From Hyphomicrobiaceae bacterium (GTDB taxonomy: Bacteria; Pseudomonadota; Alphaproteobacteria; Rhizobiales; Hyphomicrobiaceae), in contig JALHOW010000010.1 in NCBI GenBank assembly GCA_022842785.1, positions 95,224-127,350 of the forward strand: a stretch of DNA of 32,127 bases, in the 5' to 3' direction. The translations under genes and the position numbers were made by a program. Shown piece after piece: positions 1-8,278 of this stretch (position 1 is its first letter; each line of letters begins with the position of its first letter). The notes under the pieces are model-generated. The model saw only the letters and a program-made list of their open reading frames with translations. It was not told the DNA's origin and did no database searches.

Positions 1-1
1 G

Positions 2-763
2 CTTGGCGCCGAACTCGTCATTTGCGGTCGCAGGGCGGAGGTTCTGGAAGAGACGGCCGCGCGGTTTCGAAGCGAGACCGGCGGCACGGTTACGACCACC
101 ACGTGTGACGTGCGCGATGCCGCCGCTGTCGAGGCCATGATGGATCGTATCTGGGAGGCAGCTCCTCTCGATGCGCTCGTCAACAATGCAGCCGGCAACT
201 TCATTGCTGAGACGCACAAGCTTTCGCCGCGTGCGATCGATGCGGTGTTGAATACGGTGCTGCACGGCTCGGCCTACTGCACGGTTGCTGCCGGCCGCCG
301 GTGGATCGACGCTGGCCGCCGCAACTGCTCGGTGCTCTCGATCCTCACGCTTTCGGCCCTCAAGGGCTCGGCTTTTCGTGTGCCCTCTGCCATGGCCAAA
401 GCCGGTGTGCTCGCGATGATACGAAGCCTTGCCGTCGAGTGGGGACCCAAGGGCATCCGCACGGCCGCCATCGCGCCGGGCCCATTCCCGACAGCCGGGG
501 CCTCGCAGCGTCTGACGCCGGGTGGCAGCGACAACATAGTCGAGCGCGAAATTCCCTTGCGGCGCAACGGCGAGCACATAGAGCTGGCGAACCTCGCGGC
601 ATTCCTGCTCTCCGATATGGCGGGCTATATCAACGGCGAATGCATCGCCATCGATGGTGGCAAGCAATTCCTGAGCGACGCGGGCAGCCGCACGGTCGAG
701 CTCATGAATTGGACGGAGGAGGACTGGGCGCGGATGCGTGCACAGGCCACCGGCAAGCGGTGA
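2..763 (+). CDS. 2,4-dienoyl-CoA reductase-type SDR oxidoreductase (5' partial)
   Basis: Short-chain dehydrogenase/reductase whose reading frame is open to the left edge, so the N-terminus with the NADP-binding TGxxxGxG is missing. The visible part begins LGAELVICGRR and contains NNAAGNF, the Rossmann-fold NNAG-type motif. The position of the usual YxxxK motif reads SAMAK, with Ser in place of Tyr. This is the pattern of the DECR family, which reads PSASAKAG in the mitochondrial enzyme. The PGP motif, the segment ELANLAAFLLSD and the acidic C-terminal tail with NWTEEDW also follow DECR. Members reduce 2,4-dienoyl-CoA esters with NADPH during oxidation of unsaturated fatty acids. The substrate here is inferred from family resemblance; no other beta-oxidation gene is visible. 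The gene ends in TGA 83 bp before the sensor kinase. Confidence 0.85.
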   Translation, partial: LGAELVICGRRAEVLEETAARFRSETGGTVTTTTCDVRDAAAVEAMMDRIWEAAPLDALVNNAAGNFIAETHKLSPRAIDAVLNTVLHGSAYCTVAAGRRWIDAGRRNCSVLSILTLSALKGSAFRVPSAMAKAGVLAMIRSLAVEWGPKGIRTAAIAPGPFPTAGASQRLTPGGSDNIVEREIPLRRNGEHIELANLAAFLLSDMAGYINGECIAIDGGKQFLSDAGSRTVELMNWTEEDWARMRAQATGKR

Positions 764-845
764 CGCCGCCGCGCGCCGTTTAATGCTCACGAAAGATACA
801 AACCGCAGGAACTCGGTCAGAGTTCATTAAGCTTAATAATTCACA

Positions 846-2372
846 GTGCCCCCAGTCGAGTTACGGGGGCGCTGCGTTTGCGGTGTGTATGGCGTGAGAT
901 TCGATTGGCGTCGGTGGTCGGTATTTTCTTTCAGCAGTTCTCTCGCCGGGCAGGCAGATCATGCGGGCCCGGGTGCTGGCGCGGGAGCCACGGCTTACGC
1001 CGCAGCGACACTGTCGCCCGCGGCCTGCGGCCTTCTGGTCGCCCTCATCTTCGCCAGCCACTATGCCCTGACCGGTGACTTCTGGATCGCGGCGCTGCTT
1101 GCCGCGGCAATTGCCTCTGCGATGGCCGTCGCCGCGCTCCTGACGACGCACCGCGGGACATGCGAGGATCTCGCTCAGTTCCGCGCCCTCCACGATCTTG
1201 TTGCCAAGAACACGTCGGATCTTGTCACGCGCCACGATCGCGAGGGGGCTATCAACTACGCCTCGCCCGCAGCACAGGCTTTGCTTGGCGTATCGCCATC
1301 TCATCTTGTGGGGCGCGGGTTCACCGCTGCCATGAGCGTCGGCAATGCTGCGCGCTGCCAGGAAGCGATCGCGCAATGCCTCGAGTTCGGCACGCCTGCC
1401 TCCGTGGAAGTTGAGATTGCAGTCGGCGCCACGCGCCGCTGGATCGAGTTCCAGTGCAGTCCGCTTGCGGACGGCGAAGGAGCAGTCGGCGTGATGCGCG
1501 ATGTGACGGCGCGCCGCTGGCATGGCATTGCGATGCGCCAGGCACGTGAAGAAGCCGAGAGTGCCAGCCGCGCCAAGTCCGCCTTCATCGCGACGATCAG
1601 CCATGAGCTGAGAACGCCGCTCAACGCTATCATCGGCTTTTCGGAGATGCTCCAGCGCGAACTCAGCAAGCAGGAGGGGGCTGAACGGCACGCCGACTAC
1701 AGCCGCATCATCCGCGAGAGCGGCGAGCATCTCATGAGCCTCGTCAAGGATCTGCTCGATATCTCGAAGATCGAGGCCGGGCGCCTCTCGATCTGCGCCG
1801 AGCCTTTCCATGCTCCCGATGTGATCACGAGCAGCATCGACACGCTGCGCCCTGCTATTGCGGCGAAGTCCATCGTGCTCGAGGTCGACGTTGCCGAGGA
1901 TCTCGGCGAGATCAACGCCGACGCACGCGCGTGCAAGCAGATGTTGATGAATCTGCTGTCGAACGCCTGCAAGTTCACGCCTGAAGGTGGGCGGATCGAA
2001 CTCACAGCGACGATCCGGCAGGAGAGCTTGTTGCTCGCAGTGCGCGACAACGGCATCGGCATTGCGCCAGCTCACGTCGCGCATCTCGGCGAGCCCTTCT
2101 TTCAGGTCGACTCTTCGCTTACTCGCCAGCTCGAAGGTGCGGGGCTCGGTCTTGCGATCGTTCGCGGTCTCGCGGAGCTGCACGGTGGTCGCTTGGAGAT
2201 CGAGAGCGCGCCAGGTGAAGGATCGTGCTTCACGCTCGTGCTTCCGATCGATGCGGAGGCAAACGGCGAGGCTTCATCAGCCGATGAAGAGCCATCCAAG
2301 GAAGAAGCCGGTACTGCGGACGATGTCGCAGGCGAGATGACGCCAGCGCATCCCATCGCGCTCGTCGCCTGA
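846..2372 (+). CDS. Membrane PAS-domain sensor histidine kinase
   Basis: Two hydrophobic stretches at about residues 56-72 and 78-99 suggest an inner-membrane anchor. A PAS domain follows (about 110-222, starting FRALHDLVAKNTSDLVTRHD). The HisKA dimerisation domain has phospho-acceptor His253 in the H-box ISHELRTPLN. The HATPase domain has an N-box around NLLSNACKF (369-377), a G1 box DNGIGIA (401-407) and a G2 box GAGLGLAIV (431-439). No receiver domain is present and no response regulator lies nearby, so this is an orphan kinase whose signal and partner are unknown. The layout resembles alphaproteobacterial DivJ/PleC-type kinases, but that assignment is not secure. The start is uncertain: the 846 GTG has no Shine-Dalgarno sequence and the first 45 residues look poorly conserved. 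GTG codons at 882 and 894 are alternatives. The tail after residue 470 is acidic and low in complexity. Confidence 0.85.
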   Translation: MPPVELRGRCVCGVYGVRFDWRRWSVFSFSSSLAGQADHAGPGAGAGATAYAAATLSPAACGLLVALIFASHYALTGDFWIAALLAAAIASAMAVAALLTTHRGTCEDLAQFRALHDLVAKNTSDLVTRHDREGAINYASPAAQALLGVSPSHLVGRGFTAAMSVGNAARCQEAIAQCLEFGTPASVEVEIAVGATRRWIEFQCSPLADGEGAVGVMRDVTARRWHGIAMRQAREEAESASRAKSAFIATISHELRTPLNAIIGFSEMLQRELSKQEGAERHADYSRIIRESGEHLMSLVKDLLDISKIEAGRLSICAEPFHAPDVITSSIDTLRPAIAAKSIVLEVDVAEDLGEINADARACKQMLMNLLSNACKFTPEGGRIELTATIRQESLLLAVRDNGIGIAPAHVAHLGEPFFQVDSSLTRQLEGAGLGLAIVRGLAELHGGRLEIESAPGEGSCFTLVLPIDAEANGEASSADEEPSKEEAGTADDVAGEMTPAHPIALVA

Positions 2373-2403
2373 GGCTCATTCTGTCGAAGTGGAGTTGCGT
2401 AAC

Positions 2404-3168
2404 ATGACCAGCCCTCGTGATGCACGGATCGCCGGCGCATTGATTGTCGTGCTTGCCGGCGGTGTCGTATGGAATGTCGCGTATCTGCAAGATTCGCCTC
2501 GCGATCGCCGCAGGTCCTCAATCCCTGTCGGTGTGCATGTGCCGCTGCCGAAGGAGAAGTCGGCGGCGGAAACGCGCCGCTCGTCCGGTCCGATGACGCT
2601 GTCGCTTGCTGCTCTGATCGAGCAGAGCGAGGCCGGCGCCCAGCAAGCGCCGTCAATGCCCGCCCCGTCAGGATCAGCGGATCGCGCAGCGAACGCGGAG
2701 ACGACACAGGTGGCGCCGCTTCCCGTGGCTGTTCCCGCGGCGCTGGTCCGTGAGGTGCAAAGTGCGCTTGCCGCGCGCGGTTACCAGCCCGGCGTTGCAG
2801 ACGGCGATGCCGGTCCGATCACGCGTGCGGCCATTCTCGCCTTCGAGCATGATCATGGGCTGCCTGCGACCGCCGAAGCCAGCGATGCGCTGCTCGCGGC
2901 ACTTCGCGCGCCTGGGCGGCGCGTCACCGGAGGCGCGCGCTGGCAAAATCCGACCGAGGTAGCCACTGGTCTCGTCAGATCGGTCCAACAGCACCTGATC
3001 GCAACAGGACATCTCAAGGGGCAGCCGACTGGCATCCCCGATGCGCCGACGACCGCAGCCGTCCGCACATTCGAAACGGCCCATCAGCTCGCGCCGACAG
3101 GCCGTATCTCGGCGCCGCTCGTGGCGCGCATCCAGCAGAGCCGCGCCAGGGTTGCTGCAGGGCAGTGA
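2404..3168 (+). CDS. Membrane-anchored protein with two peptidoglycan-binding domains
   Basis: The ATG at 2404 is preceded by GGAG nine bases upstream, which favours it over an in-frame GTG at 2389. Residues 8-27 (RIAGALIVVLAGGVVWNVAYL) form one signal-anchor helix. A Pro/Ala/Ser-rich linker follows, then two PG_binding_1 repeats. The first begins LVREVQSALAARGYQPG and carries the typical DGDAGPITRAAILAFE core. The second begins LVRSVQQHLIATGHLKG and keeps TTAAVRTFE. Such modules bind murein in the periplasm, often attached to a hydrolase, but no catalytic domain is present here. The gene starts 31 bp after the sensor kinase and is probably co-transcribed with it. It converges on gapR with 6 bp between the stops. 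Confidence 0.8.
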   Translation: MTSPRDARIAGALIVVLAGGVVWNVAYLQDSPRDRRRSSIPVGVHVPLPKEKSAAETRRSSGPMTLSLAALIEQSEAGAQQAPSMPAPSGSADRAANAETTQVAPLPVAVPAALVREVQSALAARGYQPGVADGDAGPITRAAILAFEHDHGLPATAEASDALLAALRAPGRRVTGGARWQNPTEVATGLVRSVQQHLIATGHLKGQPTGIPDAPTTAAVRTFETAHQLAPTGRISAPLVARIQQSRARVAAGQ

Positions 3169-3174
3169 GGAGAC

Positions 3175-3462
3175 CTATTCCGCCGCCGCCATCATGGGGG
3201 GATCGGCGGGCATCGTGTCGAGCATCCCGAGCGCGTGCAGGTAGACGTCGAGGATCGCCTCTTCCTCGTCGCGATCGTCCTTCGGCTGCTTCCTGATCCG
3301 CAGCACCTGCTTCATGATCTTCGGATCGAAGCCCATGGCCTTCGCTTCGGCGAACTTGTCGCGGATGTCACTGGCCAGCGCCTTCTTTTCTTCCTCGAGG
3401 CGCTCTAGTTGCTCGATGAGCTGGCGCAACTGCGCCTGCGCGGATGCTTGAAGCGACGTCAT
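3175..3462 (-). CDS. gapR: GapR-family nucleoid-associated protein (DUF2312)
   Basis: A 95-residue protein made of one long amphipathic coiled coil followed by the family core: KAMGFDPKIMKQVLRIRKQ, then the acidic DRDEEEAILDVYLHALGM. This matches Caulobacter GapR (89 aa) throughout. GapR is known to clamp overtwisted DNA ahead of polymerases and is almost confined to Alphaproteobacteria. The start is set at the ATG of MTSLQASAQ, with AAGGA just upstream. An in-frame upstream start would add 11 unconserved residues. The short tail PADPPMMAAAE is extra relative to Caulobacter. A terminator at 3618-3650 isolates it from the aminotransferase upstream, so it probably has its own promoter in 3463-3617. 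Confidence 0.92.
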   Translation of the reverse strand: MTSLQASAQAQLRQLIEQLERLEEEKKALASDIRDKFAEAKAMGFDPKIMKQVLRIRKQPKDDRDEEEAILDVYLHALGMLDTMPADPPMMAAAE

Positions 3463-3617
3463 ATCCTTAACCCCACCATTGGACCCGGTACGCACATACG
3501 CTGCTGCAATGCCCTCGCAGCGACTCAGTGCAACACATCAACGGTAGGAGCGTAGCGCGACCGCAGCAAGGCGCCGTCTGGGCCGCTGTGTGTCCTGGGG
3601 AGAACGCGGGAAAACTC

Positions 3618-3650
3618 GGAGGGGCGCCTTTACAACGTGGCGCCCCTTCC
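3618..3650 (-). terminator. Rho-independent terminator of the aminotransferase gene
   Basis: The arms GGGGCGCC (3621-3628) and GGCGCCCC (3639-3646) form an 8-bp GC stem, extended by flanking pairs, around a 10-base loop. Read on the minus strand, the hairpin starts 12 bases beyond the aminotransferase stop and is followed by CCGAGTTTTCC, a short U-run. This separates the aminotransferase from gapR. Confidence 0.7.
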
Positions 3651-3657
3651 GGACGGG

Positions 3658-4977
3658 CTACGCCGCTTTGGACGACTTGAGCGCGCGAATCGCCTCGTCC
3701 CAAGCATCCAGCGTCTTGGCGATGTCGGCATCAGTATGGGCGAGCGAGAGGTAGTACTTGCTGTCGCCCTTGAGGATGCCGGAGGCGAGGAGCGAGCGAT
3801 TGATTGCGCCCTGCATCTTGGCGTCGCTTTTGAGCGTGCCGCGATAGTCGCGGATGTCGCCCTCGGCGAAGATCACGTCGAACAGCGGCGGCTCGCCAAT
3901 GACCTGAGCGGGCAGCTTTGCCGCCTTAATACGCTCCGCGATGCCATCCATGAGCGCACGGCCGCTCGCGAAGAGCTTGTCGTACGCACCCGGCTCCTTG
4001 AGAATCTCCATCGTCGCAAGTCCTGCGGCCGAGGCCACGGGATTGCCGGAGAGCGTGCCGATCTGCACGGTGAAGTCCTCGTCGCCGACGGCTGCCTTGT
4101 CGAAGTGGCGCATGATTTCCGTCTTGCCGGCGATCGCCGCCAGCGGGAAGCCGCCGCCGATCACCTTGCCGAACGTCGCGAGGTCGGGCGTGACGCCGTA
4201 GTAAGCCTGCGCGCCGCCGTAGGCAAAACGGAAGCCCGTCACGACCTCGTCGAAGATCAGCACGATGCCATTCTGCTCCGTGATCTTGCGCAAGCCCTCG
4301 AGGAAGCCCGGCTTCGGCGGAATAAGGCGCTGGAACGGCTCGACGATGATCGCCGCAATTTCCTTGCCGTGCTGCGAGATGAGGCTCTCGACGGCGGCGA
4401 GATCGTTGAACGGTGCAACGATCATTTCTTCGCGAATGGACTTGGGAATGCCCGCCGAGTCCGGCACGGCAGCAGGGAAGTTCGACAGGCGCTTCGGTGC
4501 GAGGCTCATGAGCCCGTAGTCGCTCATGCCGTGATAGCCGCCTTCGAACTTAAGGATCTTGTCGCGGCGCTTGTAGGCGCGCGCAACGCGCATCGCGTAG
4601 AGATCGGCTTCCGAGCCCGTCGAAACGAACCGCACCTGCTCGGCGCAGGGCACGGCCGCGACGATTTCCTCGGCGAGACGGATGCCCTGCGGATTGTTGA
4701 CGAAAAACGTCGTTCCCAGCGGCACCTGCTCGAGCACGGCCGCCTCGACCTTCGGATGGCAATGGCCGACCAGCATGGGGCCGGAGCCGAGCAGATAGTC
4801 GATGTACTCGTTGCCGGAGAGGTCCCAGACGTGCCCGCCCTTGCCGCGCGCGATGACGATGTCTAGGGCCGTATTGCCGAACGTGCCGGCCGGCAGGACC
4901 TTCCGCGCCCGATCGGCAAGCTCCAACTCGTCGGCACTGCGTTGCATTTGGCTCATCTCGGGGCTCCGCATGTTCAT
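3658..4977 (-). CDS. Class III PLP-dependent aminotransferase, glutamate-1-semialdehyde aminomutase-like
   Basis: A 439-aa fold-type I PLP enzyme. It shows the cofactor-phosphate motif STGSEAD (119-125), the class III signature around IFDEVVTGFRF (241-251) with its PLP-ring Asp243, and the Schiff-base lysine Lys271 in ATFGKVIGGGFPLAA. The overall form (GHCHPKVEAAV, NNPQGIRLAEE) resembles HemL and the catabolic 'aspartate aminotransferase family' relatives rather than omega-amino-acid transaminases. It need not be the haem-pathway enzyme: it stands alone, divergent from an Ldh-family dehydrogenase, which fits amino-acid or amine catabolism better. That is inference. The N-terminus is uncertain. 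GGAG sits at a good distance from the ATG of residue 8 (4956), while the first ATG at 4977 has no clear Shine-Dalgarno. Confidence 0.85.
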   Translation of the reverse strand: MNMRSPEMSQMQRSADELELADRARKVLPAGTFGNTALDIVIARGKGGHVWDLSGNEYIDYLLGSGPMLVGHCHPKVEAAVLEQVPLGTTFFVNNPQGIRLAEEIVAAVPCAEQVRFVSTGSEADLYAMRVARAYKRRDKILKFEGGYHGMSDYGLMSLAPKRLSNFPAAVPDSAGIPKSIREEMIVAPFNDLAAVESLISQHGKEIAAIIVEPFQRLIPPKPGFLEGLRKITEQNGIVLIFDEVVTGFRFAYGGAQAYYGVTPDLATFGKVIGGGFPLAAIAGKTEIMRHFDKAAVGDEDFTVQIGTLSGNPVASAAGLATMEILKEPGAYDKLFASGRALMDGIAERIKAAKLPAQVIGEPPLFDVIFAEGDIRDYRGTLKSDAKMQGAINRSLLASGILKGDSKYYLSLAHTDADIAKTLDAWDEAIRALKSSKAA

Positions 4978-5111
4978 GTCTGGACAGGTGACAGCATATT
5001 CGCGGCGAGCTTAGACTGGGCGCACACGCAATTGAAGCTACCGATTGCGCATGGGGGCCGTGTCGGCGCCCATGCGTGAGGTCGCGCCGCAAGCAACAAG
5101 AGGAAACACCC

Positions 5112-6158
5112 ATGCCCATCGTCCCAGCCGATCGCCTGACTGCCATCGCCAGTGCGCTGCTGCAGTCCGCCGGTGCTTCGCAGGAAGAGGGAGATACCGT
5201 GGCAAAGGGATGCGTCGCGGCGAATCTCGCCGGCCACGACAGTCACGGCGTCATCGCCATACCGACCTACATCGATCGCATGGGTAAGGGGCACATCGTC
5301 CCCGGCGCACCCTTCGAGATCAAGCAGGAAAGCGCCACCACCACCGTCATCGACGGTAACTGGGGTTTTGGCTTCGTGGTCGCCGAGAAGGCGGCGAAGA
5401 TCACTATGGAGAAGGCGCGGAAGTCGAACGTCGCGGCGGCGACGATCCTACGCCAGAGCCACGTCGGCCGCCTCGGCGCTTATCCGCTCATGGCGGCACG
5501 CGAGGGCTTCATCGCCATCATGACGGCGGACAGTGGCCGCAGCCCAAAGGCCGTAGCGCCGTTCGGCGGCAAGGAGGCGCGCCTCGGCACGAATCCGATT
5601 TCGATCGCTATCCCATCGGACCTCGACGGTCCTTTCGTGCTCGACATGGCGACATCGGGCGTGGCTGTCGGCAAGATCAAGCTCGCCCAGGCCAAGGGCA
5701 CGAAAATTCCTGAAGGCTGGATCGTCAACAAGGAAGGCAAGCCGACCACCGATCCCTTCGACTACGACAAGGGCGGTGTGCTCCTGCCGCTCGGCGGTGC
5801 GGAAGGTTTCAAGGGCTCGGGGCTGTCTGCCGTGGTGGAAGTTCTTTCGGCGGTTCTGCCCGGCCTCGGCTTCGGCGTCGATCCGACGGGGCGACACAAT
5901 GACGGCTGCTTCCTCGCGATGTTCAAGGTCGAGGCTTTCCGTCCGCTCGCGCAGTTCAAGGCCGAGGTCGCTGACTTCGCGCGCTACCTGAAAGCCACGC
6001 CGCCGGCCGAAGGCTACAGCGAAGTCATGTATCCCGGCGAGGTCGAGTTCCGCCGCGAGCAGGAGCGCTTGAAGAACGGCGTCGACGTTGATGCCAAGAC
6101 GTGGAAGACCTTCGGCGATCTCGCAACAAAGTATGGCAAGGAAGGGCTGGTCGCGTAG
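5112..6158 (+). CDS. Malate/L-lactate dehydrogenase-family oxidoreductase (Ldh_2)
   Basis: A 348-aa NAD(P)-dependent dehydrogenase of the Ldh_2/YlbC/ComC family, unrelated to classical lactate dehydrogenase. Diagnostic motifs are AGHDSHGV (40-47), NWGFGFVVAEKA (84-95), SHVGRLGAYPLMA (116-128) and FGGKEARLGTNPISIA (151-166). The family reduces 2-oxo acids such as pyruvate, oxaloacetate, 2,3-diketogulonate, ureidoglycolate or delta-1-piperideine-2-carboxylate, and the substrate cannot be told from sequence. The ATG at 5112 has AGAGGA upstream and is preferred over an in-frame GTG at 5076. The gene is divergent from the aminotransferase across about 135 bp. A shared regulator and a joint role (transaminate, then reduce the oxo acid) are plausible but not shown. 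Confidence 0.87.
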   Translation: MPIVPADRLTAIASALLQSAGASQEEGDTVAKGCVAANLAGHDSHGVIAIPTYIDRMGKGHIVPGAPFEIKQESATTTVIDGNWGFGFVVAEKAAKITMEKARKSNVAAATILRQSHVGRLGAYPLMAAREGFIAIMTADSGRSPKAVAPFGGKEARLGTNPISIAIPSDLDGPFVLDMATSGVAVGKIKLAQAKGTKIPEGWIVNKEGKPTTDPFDYDKGGVLLPLGGAEGFKGSGLSAVVEVLSAVLPGLGFGVDPTGRHNDGCFLAMFKVEAFRPLAQFKAEVADFARYLKATPPAEGYSEVMYPGEVEFRREQERLKNGVDVDAKTWKTFGDLATKYGKEGLVA

Positions 6159-6292
6159 CTCACATTGAACACGTAAAATCGGAAAGCCAGTGCGGCGCAG
6201 CGACGTGGTCACGTTGCTGCGCACACGACGCGCAAACGCTGAACTGCGGTTGATTTAGCGGAATTTTGCCACGTTTCCTCGGGTTTCCGCCC

Positions 6293-6317
6293 GGAACCAT
6301 CACGCTCCTCGATCGTT
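6293..6317 (+). promoter_or_regulatory. EcfG-type general stress response promoter
   Basis: GGAAC at 6293-6297, exactly 16 bases, then CGTT at 6314-6317. This is a full match to the alphaproteobacterial EcfG (sigma-EcfG) consensus GGAAC-N16/17-CGTT. It lies 35 bp upstream of the ATG of the periplasmic PRC-barrel gene in the right orientation. The predicted transcript start near 6325 leaves a short leader with the ribosome site GAGGAG. PRC-barrel proteins are frequent members of this regulon. Confidence 0.75.
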
Positions 6318-6352
6318 TTCATCCCATCACGAACTTTCGAGGAGCAGTACCG

Positions 6353-6865
6353 ATGAAAGCCTCAGTTCTTGCGGCTTTTGCCGCAGTCATGATGTCGTCT
6401 ACGGCGATCGCGCAGACGACCACCGCGCCGCCTACCACGAGCCCGCCTGCGGCCACGCAGCCGCCAGCCGCGACGCCGCCGGCTCGCGCGCCGGACGCGC
6501 AGATGAAATCGCAGGCCCCGACCGAAGAGGTGAAGGGTGCGTGGAACGCTCGCGATTTCATGCGCAGCCGCGTCTACAATATGAACGGTGAGCGGATCGG
6601 TGACGTGAACGACATGCTTGTCGATGACAGCGGACGCGTGACGGCGGTCATTCTCGGCGTCGGCGGCTTCCTTGGCATCGGCGAGAAGGAAGTCTCGATG
6701 ACGACCGATCAGGTGAAGCGCATGATCCATAGCGATGGTCAGACGTACTTCACCGTCAACGCCACCAAGGATCAGCTCATGGCAGCGCCTGACTACGTGA
6801 GGCCGGCGAAGGCCGCGCGCCAGGCACCTGCGCCTACCGGAACCGGTGGCGGGACGACCCGCTAA
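6353..6865 (+). CDS. Secreted PRC-barrel domain protein
   Basis: A 170-aa protein. The ATG at 6353 follows GAGGAG, and a longer reading frame from 6266 would overlap the promoter. Residues 1-19 (MKASVLAAFAAVMMSSTAIA) are a Sec signal peptide with an Ala-x-Ala-like cleavage site. A Thr/Pro/Ala-rich linker comes next, then one PRC-barrel. It starts at RSRVYNMNGERIGDVND and includes the acidic DDSGRVTAVILGVGGFLGIGEKEV typical of the family, ending in QLMAAPDY. These periplasmic proteins are stress-associated in Rhizobiales, but their molecular function is unknown. The EcfG promoter upstream predicts induction in stationary phase and under osmotic or oxidative stress. A strong hairpin ends the gene. 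Confidence 0.85.
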   Translation: MKASVLAAFAAVMMSSTAIAQTTTAPPTTSPPAATQPPAATPPARAPDAQMKSQAPTEEVKGAWNARDFMRSRVYNMNGERIGDVNDMLVDDSGRVTAVILGVGGFLGIGEKEVSMTTDQVKRMIHSDGQTYFTVNATKDQLMAAPDYVRPAKAARQAPAPTGTGGGTTR

Positions 6866-6873
6866 ATCGACTG

Positions 6874-6897
6874 AAGGGGCGCCACGCGGCGCCCCTT
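6874..6897 (+). terminator. Rho-independent terminator after the first PRC-barrel gene
   Basis: Perfect 10-bp stem AAGGGGCGCC / GGCGCCCCTT with a 4-base loop (ACGC), nine bases after the stop codon. The T-run is poor (CTGCTTA). The same GGGGCGCC core is used by the terminator at 3618-3650. Confidence 0.65.
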
Positions 6898-6977
6898 CTG
6901 CTTAAGGCGCGCGATGCGGGGCATTGCCCGTATTGCGCTGGATGAAACCCACATCTCGAACAGAAGAGGAGGGCCAC

Positions 6978-7337
6978 ATGGCCTCAACAACACTGCATCC
7001 CAATCATCAGCTGATCTCGAGTGAGGACGTCGAAGGCACGAACGTCTACGGCGCCGGTGAGTCGAAGGTCGGCGAGATCGATCACCTCATGATCGACAAG
7101 CTGTCCGGTAAGGTGAACTACGCCGTCATGAGCTTCGGCGGCTTTCTCGGCCTCGGTCACAGTCACTATCCCGTGCCCTGGGCGGCCCTGAAGTACGATC
7201 CGTCACTCGGCGGCTATCGCACCGGCATTACGGAGCAACAGCTCCGCGATGCGCCGGAGTTCAGTGATGACGCCTGGGGCGATCGCAATTGGGAGACGCG
7301 GACGCATGAGCACTACGGCGTGCCGATGTATCCCTGA
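6978..7337 (+). CDS. Cytoplasmic PRC-barrel domain protein
   Basis: A 119-aa protein starting MASTTLHPNHQLISSEDVEGTNVY. The ribosome site AGAGGAGGG precedes the ATG. One PRC-barrel spans about residues 14-95: VEGTNVYGAGESKVGEIDH, then DKLSGKVNYAVMSFGGFLGLGHSHYPVPW. The tail GVPMYP is typical of short stress-linked Rhizobiales PRC-barrel proteins. No signal peptide is seen, unlike the neighbour at 6353. The two genes are separated by a terminator, so this one probably has its own promoter in 6898-6977, but no EcfG match was found there. Function is unknown; members are often annotated as photosystem reaction-centre H-like. Confidence 0.83.
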   Translation: MASTTLHPNHQLISSEDVEGTNVYGAGESKVGEIDHLMIDKLSGKVNYAVMSFGGFLGLGHSHYPVPWAALKYDPSLGGYRTGITEQQLRDAPEFSDDAWGDRNWETRTHEHYGVPMYP

Positions 7338-7365
7338 TCTCGCCACGTAGCATCTTGTGAGCGTA

Positions 7366-7399
7366 GAACGCGCCCGCCGACACATCGGCGGGCGCGTTC
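7366..7399 (+). terminator. Long GC hairpin, terminator-like
   Basis: Perfect 15-bp inverted repeat (arms 7366-7380 and 7385-7399) with loop CACA, 28 bases after the PRC-barrel stop and before the amidohydrolase. No T-run follows, so intrinsic termination may be incomplete. It could also act as an mRNA 3'-end stabiliser. Confidence 0.55.
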
Positions 7400-7471
7400 G
7401 CATTGTGAAGCAGCATCTGCGGATATAGTCTCGCGGCAAAGAGAAGGATGAAGCGCAGGGAGCGCGAGGGA

Positions 7472-8278
7472 ATGGCCATTATCGATGCGCAGGTGCACCT
7501 CTGGTCCAAAGGCACGCCGTCTCATTTGCACCTGGAGCGGCCCTATCTTGCCGATGAGGCTATCCGTGGCATGGACGAAGCCGGCATTGACGGTGCCGTC
7601 CTCCACCCACCGATGTGGGACCCAGACTCGAACGAGCTCGCTGTCGAAGCGGTAAAGGCCTATCCCGGTCGCTTCACCATCCTCGGCAATTTTCCTCTGG
7701 ACAAGCCGGAGAGCCGCGCGCTTGTGCCGACGTGGAAGCAGCGCCCTGGCATGCTGGGCTTGCGCTTCTATTTCAGCGCACCCGAGCGGCGAAGCTGGCC
7801 ACTCGACGGCACGATCGATTGGCTCTGGCCTGCAGCCGAGAAGGCGGGGCTGCCTGTGGCTCTGCTCGCAGACTACTGGCTACCGCGCGTCGGCGAGATC
7901 GCGGCGCGCCATCCTGACTTGAAGCTCATCGTGGATCACATGGGCGCCGAGCGGATCTATAAGGGCGGCGACGCCGCGTTTGCCAGCATGAAGGAGCTGA
8001 CCGCGCTCGCGAAGCACCCCAATATCGCCGTCAAGCTCACGGGCGGGCCGTTCTATGCCGACGATGCTTATCCATTCCTCAGTCTGCACAAGCATTATCG
8101 CGCGCTCTACGACGCGTTCGGTCCGCGCCGTCTGTTCTGGGGCACGGATATCACCAAGATGCCCTGCTCGTGGCAGCAGTGCGTCACGCATTTTCAGCAG
8201 ATCGAATGGATACCCGAAGCGGACAAGAAGCTCATGATGGATGACGCCGTCCGCGATTGGATCGGCTGGAAGCGTTAG
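7472..8278 (+). CDS. Amidohydrolase_2-family metal-dependent hydrolase
   Basis: A 268-aa TIM-barrel hydrolase of the Amidohydrolase_2 family (the ACMSD/LigW/2-pyrone-4,6-dicarboxylate hydrolase group). It starts [11 protein letters not shown], where the strand-1 D-x-H-x-H is D-A-Q-V-H. Gln replaces the first His, as is common in this branch and consistent with weaker or no metal binding there. Other expected elements are a His in LIVDHMG and the catalytic Asp in LFWGTDIT. Substrates in this family are lactones or carboxylated aromatics, and the substrate here is unknown. The start at 7472 is chosen by alignment of the first strand; an ATG at 7448 would add eight basic residues. Its TAG overlaps the pta stop codon on the other strand. 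Confidence 0.82.
   Translation: MAIIDAQVHLWSKGTPSHLHLERPYLADEAIRGMDEAGIDGAVLHPPMWDPDSNELAVEAVKAYPGRFTILGNFPLDKPESRALVPTWKQRPGMLGLRFYFSAPERRSWPLDGTIDWLWPAAEKAGLPVALLADYWLPRVGEIAARHPDLKLIVDHMGAERIYKGGDAAFASMKELTALAKHPNIAVKLTGGPFYADDAYPFLSLHKHYRALYDAFGPRRLFWGTDITKMPCSWQQCVTHFQQIEWIPEADKKLMMDDAVRDWIGWKR

Noticed and set aside
380-420. Loss of the catalytic Tyr in the SDR at the left edge as a sign of an inactive enzyme
   Set aside because: Ser at this position (PSAxAKAG) is normal for the 2,4-dienoyl-CoA reductase family, which does not use the standard YxxxK Tyr.
820-842. TTAA-rich stretch upstream of the sensor kinase as a CtrA binding site
   Set aside because: The two TTAA are only two bases apart (TTAAGCTTAA), not the seven of the CtrA consensus.
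3637-4866. 409-codon plus-strand open frame opposite the aminotransferase
   Set aside because: Shadow of the class III aminotransferase, which has a complete set of PLP motifs. The shadow is rich in Arg/Glu/His, as antisense frames are, and has no recognisable domain.
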